Shown here: positions 43,801 through 53,400 of the stretch, piece by piece
Layout: every line of letters starts with the position of its first letter
Position numbering within the stretch: position 1 is the first letter of the stretch
The notes under the pieces: model-generated
The model's input: the letters and a program-made list of their open reading frames with translations, nothing else
What the model was told of the DNA's origin: nothing
The model's database searches: none
DNA from: Allacma fusca
Lineage: Eukaryota; Arthropoda; Collembola; Symphypleona; Sminthuridae
Length of the DNA: 64,000 bases
Assembly (NCBI GenBank): GCA_947179485.1
Contig: OX359246.1
Span: forward strand, 496,001-560,000
Reading direction: 5' to 3'
Translations under genes and position numbers: made by a program

Positions 43801-46800
43801 CAACTGGTACACCGAGTTTACCAGTCACCGGGAGGCCGAATCTACGTACACCCACCCGTGCACGCGTTGCGAGCACCGCCACTTGACGTTAGTGAGACAG
43901 CTTTAAGAACATTGGTACAAGTAGGGAGACAAATAAGGGAACAGAATCCGTCATTAACTATCGCAAATACCATCAGAAATTCTGACACAGGTACTTACTA
44001 TCAGGCATTTAGACCCCAAGACAGGTTTACCGTCTATCAATCACCGAGAGGCTCGTTATATAACAGCCTACCGATAGGACGCACAGGTATACACCGCCAC
44101 AGTTTACGAGGTCGAGACATCCTGCAACGAGCAACCAACAACGATAGGACCATCATAGAAGGTGGAGAGCTTGTAACAGTACCACAACCACCACCTTCAG
44201 AACAAACATCTAGAAGCAACGAGTCGTACGTCCAAGGTGACACCTTAAGGTCACGGACAGCAACACCTGCATCTACGACACGTGCAGCAACGACTTTTGC
44301 AGTACCAGCAAGACCAACCGGAAGGTTCATAACCAGGTCAGCAAAACGACCAACGACACCGACAGCTCCAGCTGTCCCCGTCAGACCAAATTCAGCAGTA
44401 GCAGGACCATCTCGAGCAACAACAACTCCAACCACAAGTCAAGGTAAAGTCAGTTGGCTTGACGACTTACAATACGGAGTTAACATTTGGACAGGACCAA
44501 GTGGCAGAGTATACACCAGCGAGAACGAAGCAACCGAAGACGAGTTAGTACCAAGCAGAGTAACAGTAAGACAATACTCTAAGATCGCGAGACAACAAGA
44601 CAGATTCAGAAACCAGGGGGTAGAGAACGAAGCAACTTGGACAGGTCAAGTGAGACGCCTGATCTACTATAACAGAAGGGACGGAATCATACAACGAAGG
44701 TTTAGACCAGCTAGAGATTCAAATTTTGAAGCGTTTGCAGCCACAAGAGCTGAACACGAAGAAATTGTTCTGAGTGAACACCCGATATTTACCTTCTGGA
44801 ATATAATTACCCGAAGATCTTTAGACCCAGGACAGATCTCCAGCTACATCGCACCTAATTTCAGACTTTATCATCGACACATCAGTTTACCAAACGGCGT
44901 TCGCAGACAAAGGGTACCACCAGGCTTCTTGGAAGAAATTGAGAACGAACACGACCACCAAGAGGCATTGAATAGATTAATTCACGACCCTAACGTAGAA
45001 ATCTTGAGTGACACGTCCAGCGAGGAAGAAGAAGAGCAGGTAGTACAGAGAGACACTCCAAGACGTGAGAGTGGTCAGCATAACAGTACACAGTCTAGTG
45101 AAGAGACAGACCACATTTTTATTGGAGTTGACGAAGAGGACTTCATTATTCCAGAAGTACCAGGTCAATTTACCATAAGAATCTCTATAGACGACGCCTA
45201 CGACGCAGCGTTCAGAGCAATTGAAAGAGACGAAGAGATACAAGAGGAAGTCCGATTTGTGGATAATACCGGAGAAACCCACTTCTTCCCAAGAATCCGA
45301 CTCCGAGACCTTAGTCCGGAAACTCAAGTTGTACTCACTCAAGTCAGAAAGAGACGTAAACCCTTACGAGCACGCCGTCAAATTGGAAATAACCAACCCA
45401 GACCACCAGGCCCAGGACCAAGTGGATCAGGGAGAGGAAACCAGCCGAGAGGGGCTAATAACAACAATTCCCACAACCAGCGACCATCTCAATCAAGGTC
45501 AAACCCAGGTCGAAGAGGCTCAAGAGGAGGTAGACACATCGGAGGCAGACGGAGAGCAAGGAGCGACCCCGGAAGTTCCGGAGGAAGTAGCTCATCATCC
45601 AGCTCCAGTAGTAGCAACTCAAGTAACCCTCACGACTTTGAGGCCTTCGACAACTGGAGGAATAGACAGATTGTGAACAGAAATAATTTCTTTAACCAGG
45701 TCAACGTTAACATCATCAACCCATACGTACCACTCAATCGCAATCAGGGAATACGTATTGAGGAAGTTGCAGACCAAGAACAAGTACGAATAATTCCAAG
45801 GAGACATCTGGACGACGACATGACCGCCCTCATGTTTCCCAAAGTAGAATTCAAACCGGGTGTAGATGACCCAGAGACAGCTTTCGCAACAGCCGAACTC
45901 CAAACCAACAGGTTCGGAGGAGATACCATCATAACTAGGATGCAGTACGTACAGATCATCTTTGACCCACCCGTCAGGGATTGGATCAGAAATTGGATTG
46001 CCGAACGAAGATTACATGAGGAACTACCCTACGACACCATTAACTGGGACGAATTCAGGGAGGAATTTCTAATAAGGTACAGTATCACCGACCAAATGAT
46101 ACGTACACTAATGGAAAAGCGAAAGATGAATACGGATGAAGATCCATGTGCATACATAGATGCGAAATTAGCACTAATCAATAGAGTCGACAGATTTATG
46201 CCCGAACTGGAGAAAATCAGACTCTTACGCGCAGGTTTAACATCCGAATACATAGTTTTCTGCCGAGGATGGACAGCAGGGACTGTAGCAGATTTCATAG
46301 AGGGAATCAAGCAGTATGATGAAGACCGAAAGACGGACGGCGCGGAATCCATTGAGACAAGATTTGCCAAAGTCCAAGAAATGTTGGAGAAATTGACCTC
46401 CGGAATGAAACCAGTTCCAGCAGAAACAACTGTAGTGAAAATAGCTGCAGTGAGAGAACAACAGGATTATCGGAGACCCGAAAATAGACCCAATGACCAA
46501 CGAGGACGAAGTCCAGGTCAGGGAAACTTCAATAACTCACGAAATTCCAGCCCAGGTTACGGTAACAATAACAACTACCCGGACAGGGGACGTAACAACC
46601 AAGGGTATGATGACCGAAGAAATTATGGGAACCGAGGTAGATCTCCAACACCTGAGAGATTCTACAATAATCAAGACAGGAGTAGGCCTCAGTACAGAAA
46701 TGATGGCAACAGCTCCAACAACCAAGGTTACCCGCAGCGGAACCAAAATTTCGGACCCAGACAAAGTCCGAACCGACAATACTACAACAACAACCCTAAC

Positions 46801-47418
46801 AATCAGGGAAATCGTCAGTGGAATGACCAACAGATGAACCAAGGATACAATCAATCCTACAACGGCTATAACAGCCAAGGATTTAATCAAACTCAAGGCT
46901 TTATGCCACCCCAAGGGTTTAATCCGAATCAAGGATACCCACCACAACAAGGTTATGCACCATTTCAAGGTTATGCACCTACCCAAGGGTATGGACCATC
47001 TCAAGGATACGTAACTCAACAAGGATACGGTCAAGGGCAAAATGCAGGGTACGCCAACCCTGGCATGCAACAAATTCAGGCCAACCCACAAGGTTACCAG
47101 AACCAGGGTTACCAGCCAAACAATAACCAAGGAGGTCAGCGACCCCAACAGTACAATAACAATAACAACAGGAGTAGAACTAACTCCAGGGACCGGAACA
47201 GCCAAAGCAATGACAGAAACAACTCTTGGAGAAATCAACCAGACCGCCAGGAGCAGTCACAACCGATACCGGGACAATTGGCGCTAGAATCCACTCAAAC
47301 CGACCTAAAGTGTTTCGGATGTGGAGAGATGGGCCACCTGAGGAGAAATTGCCCACACAAAAGACAATCTAGCCCATATCCGTCGGGAAACTCACAGAGG
47401 GGGACGCACCCCCAGTAA
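40852..47418 (+). CDS. Giant element Gag (2188 codons)
   Basis: The start ATG at 40852 is followed by G (ATGG); TAA is at 47416-47418. Residues 1 to about 1590 are mostly disordered and rich in S, T, Q, N and R, far beyond the 300-500 residues of usual gypsy Gags. They include three spaced modules of the form YQSPGGRIY, YQSPRGSLY and WTGPSGRVY (about 990, 1060 and 1211). An R/G/S-rich stretch follows (about 1520-1590). Residues about 1630-1840 read as the helical capsid core of the retrotransposon Gag family (INWDEFREEFLIRY, then KIRLLRAGLTSEY). About 1880-2140 is N/Q/R-rich, with a cluster of QGY/QGF repeats at 1994-2090 resembling prion-like proteins. A CCHC knuckle CFGCGEMGHLRRNC (2154-2167) ends the protein. 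It should assemble particles and bind the genomic RNA. Pol is reached by frameshifting in the last 12 codons. Confidence 0.9.
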   Translation: MEPEKNQHPSRREPPPAPSIPSRRTTRSAGPVPQNETGLEEILARRKEERKAAKAKANTATAGVDLSSTSSASTSTVMEESGSTTLALSAQSPSGSQAMGHGDNPDNNDESMDVFLDTVSTPATGTATSPRRTPTVSTAQTPKFSRTKVVQGQNLHRLAMQRELRDLEVTNLEGQQVQQDQEVEATGEFMLNARGDMVFVSHDADPTIKEILSQFNQPEERPTSSAATSSFEIITDPGSNHTSVEEGEQGFATPESEMEDVTNESANNAVVSNLTNPVGNGDIPQDTSIQSQQDVQSQGMCSKTTGQTEQQVNQQSSTELDDVEDSNRPIAIATSTPEIIQQGNLSTHSSFRDNLAITQSDESTEQSEQGDSPTGVPRTNNSIGSDRDQVTTQLNQQLSNLSISDHRKASQSNTTVSQQPDIQQLVRDRFLSRPSPGFSNRGDVGFQRTLSRVSESTEQEGPVEDQLPPIREGQDNIQRVEENFVQLVTGTGVIVPAGSFQQLVTTAGFQRNSVENFLVVRGLEGQLIEVYHRLAQNLYTGTVQWTHFFLRLAEVTHRRDNNRDPNREEREVLRTRAFEYGRNVRDNIFIPTDVIRNLLEHRVLSLRSHQAHQDSQIFFNDTPRYTTVIQSGRLSENLEFGQPRQERRVSDESRPGPEQDSNNNGTTQQSVIDSSADDIISRYLRYDQRNPPVTRNPVTGLLEPASRSTLRTISGEPTVQPVTSRRISPESLNTSSSSINKAIAQAIASATLQAGLTTPRNRKLSNSDRDHLRPSNQVTDSNQVDYSSPRSQLFQKSVRRHYRVDSAEENSNLNPRTSPQGIATRERPSNSRCETAAQKGSPRAPTTSPTVQTGNQTPTGSSTAQPRVTPRSSNSCRSTPATGERGQSSRHSNSHEITQQINPVHISPTSQNRQVSTENTPRNRPTQPNLQFRPQPTQDDLETPTEEVETTQIGSTSQANVKRDLTSTKLYVNTDSTQANNNDQLVHRVYQSPGGRIYVHPPVHALRAPPLDVSETALRTLVQVGRQIREQNPSLTIANTIRNSDTGTYYQAFRPQDRFTVYQSPRGSLYNSLPIGRTGIHRHSLRGRDILQRATNNDRTIIEGGELVTVPQPPPSEQTSRSNESYVQGDTLRSRTATPASTTRAATTFAVPARPTGRFITRSAKRPTTPTAPAVPVRPNSAVAGPSRATTTPTTSQGKVSWLDDLQYGVNIWTGPSGRVYTSENEATEDELVPSRVTVRQYSKIARQQDRFRNQGVENEATWTGQVRRLIYYNRRDGIIQRRFRPARDSNFEAFAATRAEHEEIVLSEHPIFTFWNIITRRSLDPGQISSYIAPNFRLYHRHISLPNGVRRQRVPPGFLEEIENEHDHQEALNRLIHDPNVEILSDTSSEEEEEQVVQRDTPRRESGQHNSTQSSEETDHIFIGVDEEDFIIPEVPGQFTIRISIDDAYDAAFRAIERDEEIQEEVRFVDNTGETHFFPRIRLRDLSPETQVVLTQVRKRRKPLRARRQIGNNQPRPPGPGPSGSGRGNQPRGANNNNSHNQRPSQSRSNPGRRGSRGGRHIGGRRRARSDPGSSGGSSSSSSSSSSNSSNPHDFEAFDNWRNRQIVNRNNFFNQVNVNIINPYVPLNRNQGIRIEEVADQEQVRIIPRRHLDDDMTALMFPKVEFKPGVDDPETAFATAELQTNRFGGDTIITRMQYVQIIFDPPVRDWIRNWIAERRLHEELPYDTINWDEFREEFLIRYSITDQMIRTLMEKRKMNTDEDPCAYIDAKLALINRVDRFMPELEKIRLLRAGLTSEYIVFCRGWTAGTVADFIEGIKQYDEDRKTDGAESIETRFAKVQEMLEKLTSGMKPVPAETTVVKIAAVREQQDYRRPENRPNDQRGRSPGQGNFNNSRNSSPGYGNNNNYPDRGRNNQGYDDRRNYGNRGRSPTPERFYNNQDRSRPQYRNDGNSSNNQGYPQRNQNFGPRQSPNRQYYNNNPNNQGNRQWNDQQMNQGYNQSYNGYNSQGFNQTQGFMPPQGFNPNQGYPPQQGYAPFQGYAPTQGYGPSQGYVTQQGYGQGQNAGYANPGMQQIQANPQGYQNQGYQPNNNQGGQRPQQYNNNNNRSRTNSRDRNSQSNDRNNSWRNQPDRQEQSQPIPGQLALESTQTDLKCFGCGEMGHLRRNCPHKRQSSPYPSGNSQRGTHPQ
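47385..47413 (+). promoter_or_regulatory. Gag-Pol -1 ribosomal frameshift signal
   Basis: The heptamer GGGAAAC (47385-47391) is in the correct register of the gag frame (G GGA AAC). A 7-base spacer follows, then a GC hairpin GGGGG-ACGCA-CCCCC (47399-47413). The pol frame is open from 47373, and slipping one base back continues as LTEGDAPPVTEDIQERMN straight into Pol, while gag stops at 47416. GGGAAAC is the slippery sequence known from the simian retrovirus gag-pro junction. All three parts (site, spacing, structure) fit. Confidence 0.85.
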
Positions 47419-50400
47419 CTGAAGATATCCAAGAAAGAATGAATGCAATTATAGCAACTAGAGTAGAAAGTCAGTCAAAAGACGACGAAGAATTAGAAAT
47501 TATTGATCTCAACCCATGTCGTTTATCAAACGGCAACAAGTCCACTTTACAAGTACAAATATGCAGTATGATGATACCAGCCTTACTAGATTCAGGAGCA
47601 ACAAGATCCTGTATCCAAAGAAACTTAGTACCCAGATGTGCGGAAATAAAAGAAGTTCCAAGCGCGCTGCGAGTAGCAGTAGCAAACGCGGAATTGGTAA
47701 AACCAATTTGTCTCACCAAATTTACAATGATGATTGAAGGTGAAAAACTTTTATTCAAAGGTCTAGTGATGGAAACACTAGAACCACGAATGATTATAGG
47801 TGAAGATCTTCTATCACGCTACGGAATAACGTTGGATTACAAGAATAATGAAATACGGAGTGATCGATTTCAAACTGTTCCAATGACTAGAGATACTCAT
47901 CTCTATGTCGGGGAGAAAAAGGCCGACATAGAATTTGTCAGGTCAATATTTTCATTTCATGAAGTCAAAGGACCGAAGAACATGATGTGCAGAACTCGAA
48001 AAGCAGTCACAATACCAGCCTATGGACACATGAAAGTGCCCATACAAATTCCAAAACGTATCAAAAAGGATTTTTATTTACAACCATCAGAAAAACTTTA
48101 TACCAGTAAGCGACTTTTAATAGCCGCAGGTGTAGTACCGAATGAAGAACCTTTCGCATATGTATTTAATCCAGCTCCATGCCCACAGACGATGTATGGA
48201 CGTACAGCTATAGGTCATGCTGAGGAAAATTTTGATCTCATCAAAATCAAGCGCAATCAATTACGTGATGCTCATAAAAGGCTCACACAAGAACAGCTCG
48301 ATTGTTTCGACGTCAATGAAGAGCTCGATGAAGAAGGAAGAGCTAAGTACCGAGCATTGCTGACAAGATATCCAGAATGTTTCGCATTTAACAAGGGAGA
48401 TTTGAAAGAACCAGCGTGGATTGATCCCATTCGGATCCATACGGGAAATAATCCACCCGTTCAGGCAAAACCTTTCCCTTGCTCACCTATGGAGCGACAA
48501 AAAGTACGAGAAGAAGTACAAAAGATGTTAGATGCAGACATCATCAAGGAAGTAAACGGACCTTACAGCAGTCCACTATTTCTCATCAAAAAGAAAGACG
48601 GAACATTTAGATCAGTTGTGGATTATCGAGCATTAAATAAGACCATCACAGATCAAGTTTACCCTTTAGCAAGAATAGATGACATACTTATGCAATTTGG
48701 AAAATCTGCAATGTTCGACACTCTTGACATGGAATCAGGCTTCTTTCAACTATTAATACACGAGGATGATCAAATTATAACCTCTTTCATTACACAGGAC
48801 GGATTATATGCATTCAAACGACTACCTATGGGAGTCAAGATTGCACCGTCAGCTTTTCAGCGAGCAGCAGATCAAATGCTGGGCTCACTCAAATTTAGGG
48901 GAGCCATGGTATATTTAGATGATGTAATCTCTTATGGAATTCATCTTTTGGACAAATTAGCATCACTCGAAGAATTGATGTTAAGAGCCAGCAACAAGAA
49001 CTTTAAGTTCAAGCCAAAGAAATGCAAATTCGGATATTTTGAAGTAATCGTTTTAGGATTCAAAGTATCTAGGGAAGGCACCAGTCCAGATCCTGCAAAG
49101 GTGGACGCTATTAGACATGTGCCAATACCAAAATCTGAAACAGAAGCTAGGAGATTTTTCGGAATATGCAGTTTCTATAGAAAATACATCAAGGACTTCG
49201 CAAAAATTGCTAGTCCCATCTCACAATCATGGATTGGCAGTAAAGGGAAATCTGAAGGTCAAAAACGCATAAGATGCTTCCAATGGAGTGCAGATGCAAC
49301 AATTGCCTTCAACATTCTCAAAACCAAATTAATGACACAGCCAGTTCTAGCTCATTTCAACCCAGAGTTGGATTGCATACTGCACACAGATGCATCAATC
49401 TCAGGACTAGGATGCTGTATACTCCAAGATGATGGAGGAGAACATCCAATAGCTTATGCCTCAAGGACACTTATTCAATCAGAAAAGAATTACTCAGTCA
49501 CAGAATTAGAACTAGCAGCAGTCGTATATGCAGTTCGCAAATTCAGACAATATCTTTATTTGAGAAAATTTTTAATCAGATCAGATCATTTAGCATTGTG
49601 CTACTTAAGATTACAAAAAGATCCAAACCACCGAATAAGTAAGTTTGTAAATAAACTACAGGAATTTGACTTCCAAGTTACATACAAGAAAGGAGCATTA
49701 CACTTGGATGCAGACTTTCTATCAAGAGCTCCATTACCCTATACAAAGGAAGATTTGGAGGATACAGAGGACCGAGTGATCGAATTTGAACCAGATCCGG
49801 TCAAGGAACACAAAATTGCGTTGGAAGAGCGAAAACAAATCCCTCAGGGGAATACAATAATGCCACCACCAGCGTGTGCAGCCAGCCTTACGACCAGGGA
49901 AAGCTATAAGGGAAAATATTGGACGGATGACGAAAGTCAATCCTCAGACGAAGAGGAAGCCATAATCCCACAGCGACAAAATCCATGGTCAGGAAGATTG
50001 AAAGGTCAACCCAGGCGTAAAGTCAAATCACAAGTGGAAATTTTAGCACCTCAACCGAATTTGGAGGAAACGGATTGGGAAAACCATACAATGAGCGTAA
50101 AGAGCCGTGTTAATGAAGTTACACACAGCTACTCAGCACTCAAAGAATGGAAATTATCCGTAGATGACATCATTACAATACACAAATTCCGGGAGGATGA
50201 TCCACAAGAGGATGAAAATACCTGGAAATATACCAATGAGTATATCTACGAGAAGAATCTCAAACTAATACAGGAAATAGAGCTTCACAATGCCACAATA
50301 AATGAACTAGACATGAAGGAATTTTTATCACCAGATAAAGTTCAAAATGAGAATGAAGATTTTGACAGAAATACTATCATTGACATTGGAATGGGGACGG

Positions 50401-53400
50401 ATTGGTCTCCTACCCCAAAGTCAACGGCAGCAACAACGTCACAAAGTCCAGCCAACGGGAAGGTTGACATTGATTCACCAAAATCCCAAGGGCAGATGAC
50501 ACGAAGTACAATGGAATTCACAACAATGGATGGGGCAGGTGAGGCTGAAACTAAAACTGTACATCTACCACCAGCCATAATTGTAGACTCCGATATGGAA
50601 GTCCATGATCAAACATTGAAGAATCAGGAGACAGCGGATCTGGTGAGCCAGGCAGCTGAGACTACACAAAAGAAGTCCTCAACTAACCCGCCCACCCATC
50701 CCGCCAGTCCTACAGAGGCCAAGAAATTGGTACTCACGGATGAAGATAGGAACGTCCAAAAGGAATGCGACCGACCGACACTGAGACAGGAAAAGTTCAG
50801 TGTGGAAAATCACATTCCATCCGGACATGATCCCACAGATGAAGAGAAATGGTTTGCATTTGAAGAAATTTGGAGGAATCCAACGCCAGCAAAAGGTGAT
50901 GAATGGAAGCTCAAACAGGAAGTTATTTCGCAATTGAAGACATACACTGCACAATCTGCCAGGAAGATTAATCAAGTTCCTGATGCAGAAAGTCCAGGAT
51001 ATGCTAACAATCCGGATCTTGATACCCCACAGCGGATCAAGGCGATGAAGATTTCCAAAGATGTGGATGAATGGATGAGAAATATCCAACGAAGATCTGC
51101 AGCATGCGAGTCGGAGGAAAACAAAAACCCTCCGCCGTCGCATACGTACATATCCACAGAGAATCCAGATAATGAAGATAATTTCTCTCTACTGGCGACC
51201 ACAGTAGAAGAGCTGAGGAAAAATATCCGGGAAGGTGAAATCAAATTCACCGATGGAAGATCATGGAAGATTCAACCTCTGAAAGGGCAGGGTGTTGTGA
51301 CAAGTAAAAAGACGTCACATTCACTATGTCTTTCACAGGATGAAGACCCAAAGGATAAAGACGCTCAGAAAACTGAGGACATGTCATTAAATAGAGCAAT
51401 AAAATTTGTTCCAGGAGCTCACGCACTACAGGGGTGCGAAGGGAGCAAAGATACTTTTTCCACACACAAGCCTGTGTGTAGGATACTTGAAGATGAAGAG
51501 CAAGTTACTATGTTAGACGAACATAACATGCAGGAGATGCAAAGGGACGATCCAGACTGTTTATTCATCATGGACAAAATAAAGATGCGGCATACGTTAA
51601 ATTGGAAGGACAAAGAAAAGTATAGCCGATATGACATTGATGAAGAAGGGATTCTTACTATAGTACATAAAGATGGACGTAAGCTATACGTACCCCGAGT
51701 ACTTAGAAATTTCCTACTATCAAAAGCCCATGATGGGATTCTATGCGGAGGACATTTAGGATTCCAGAAAACTCTTCATAGACTCAACAAAAATTATTTT
51801 TGGAGAAAAATGAACGTCTCAGTAGCAAAATATGTCATGTCATGTGAAAGTTGCCAAGCAGCCAAATCCATGAGAATGAAGCCAGCAGGACTACTTCATC
51901 CAATCAGGATAGAAAATGTAGGAGATGCATTATGTATTGATCTCATTGGACCCATGCAAATTAGCATAAAAGGGAATAAGTACATTATAATCGCACAGGA
52001 TTATGTTTCAAAGTTCGTGATCGCAGAAGCAATTCCAGATAAAACTGCTGACAGGATAGCAGAATTTTTGCTTCACAAAGTAGTTTTAAAATACGGACTG
52101 TTCAAAAACTTGCTGAGTGACGGAGGATCCGAATTCAGAGCGGAAATCACTCAAGCATTACTTCGTAGATTAGGCATGAACCATTCTACATCTACAGCAC
52201 TAAGACATAATAGTGTTGGACAAATAGAAAGAATGGTCCAGACTATAAGCACTATGCTGAGTCATTATACTCAAAAAGAGCAGGCATTATGGTGCAGTTG
52301 TTTACCGTTTCTAATAAATGCTTACAATTGCAGTCACCATGACGTGACCAAAGAAACTCCTTATTTTATGATGTTTAGGCGACAACCTATATATGATTTT
52401 AACTTACAACTGTGTTTAAGCAGCGTCGACACTAATTTTATGAGTGCTGAGGAAGCCACTACTAGAATAGAAAAGGCTATTGCTAAGATAAGGGAACGTC
52501 AGGACTACAGTAAGGATTGGTATGATAGGAAAAGAAGGTTCGTTAAATTCAACATCGGAGACACAGTGCGAGTCTTTACACCGACCAGGATAGTTGGAAA
52601 GAGCGAACGCTTTCTTCATCCTTACAAAGGACCCTTTGTAGTCATAGAAGTTTTAGCCAAAGACAATTATATCATTCAAGACCTTAGGAATTCTAAAAAG
52701 AGACAGAAAGTCCATGTGGAGAGGCTTAAGAAGTGCCTACAGCGAGAACACATTGAGGACGAGTATAGTTACGATTTAGATTCCGATATAGTGGAATTGG
52801 TGACAAAACGAAACTGGAACAAGTGTGAAAAAGTTATAGTGAGTCAGCCACGGTCAATTCTTAAGAGTTCGACCACTTCAGATAACAGTTCAACTACGAG
52901 CAAGAAGGTGACTTTTAAAGCTCAACCTGCTCAAACCAAAGAAATAACTAGAGAATTTTCATCCGAAAATTACTCAGACAGTTCAAGTGAACAAACCCAG
53001 CCAGTACAACAGAGAGGAGAATTTTGTGACAAAAATTACTCACACTCTCAAATTACCCCAAGTGAAGGAGGGAGATCAAACCAGGAACCACGTCAACACA
53101 AAGATAACACTCAAGGAGGAAAACGTACTACTAAGCAGTCAAGTACACAAGTAAGAGAATTTTCGTCAGAAAATTATTCAAATAATCGGGAATTTTTAGA
53201 TAAAAATTACCCATATTTCACTCGCTCGAAAGTAAATGAACACCCTAGAGGAAATCAGGGACGAGATAAGGGGATTGAAACAACAGAGGAATTTAGTCCA
53301 AATAAAAATCTGGAAGTACGCAGCTCAGGAAGAGTACATCAAACAGAGAATCGCAGACTTAGAACTGCTAATTCAGGAGACAAAACCTCAAACGTCAAGT

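Noticed and set aside
45221..45676. A 151-codon alternate-frame acidic stretch inside gag (compare with the Pol-tail overlap)
   Set aside because: It starts at TTG instead of ATG, has no heptads or motif, and its Q/E/V composition follows from shifting the R/G/S-rich Gag codons. It could be revisited if RNA data show use.
46493..46837. A 114-codon T-rich alternate frame within gag
   Set aside because: The threonine runs come from frame-shifted AAC/CAA codons of the N/Q-rich Gag region.
46537..47238. A 233-codon minus-strand frame, highly hydrophobic (I, V, L, T-rich)
   Set aside because: It is the antisense shadow of the N/Q/G/Y-rich end of Gag; the sense strand has the zinc knuckle and frameshift context.
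53236..53260. Idea that the +1 frame is the true continuation of Pol after a frameshift
   Set aside because: The Pol frame stays open for another 1.4 kb while the +1 frame is broken by several stops, so a single shift could not express all segments.
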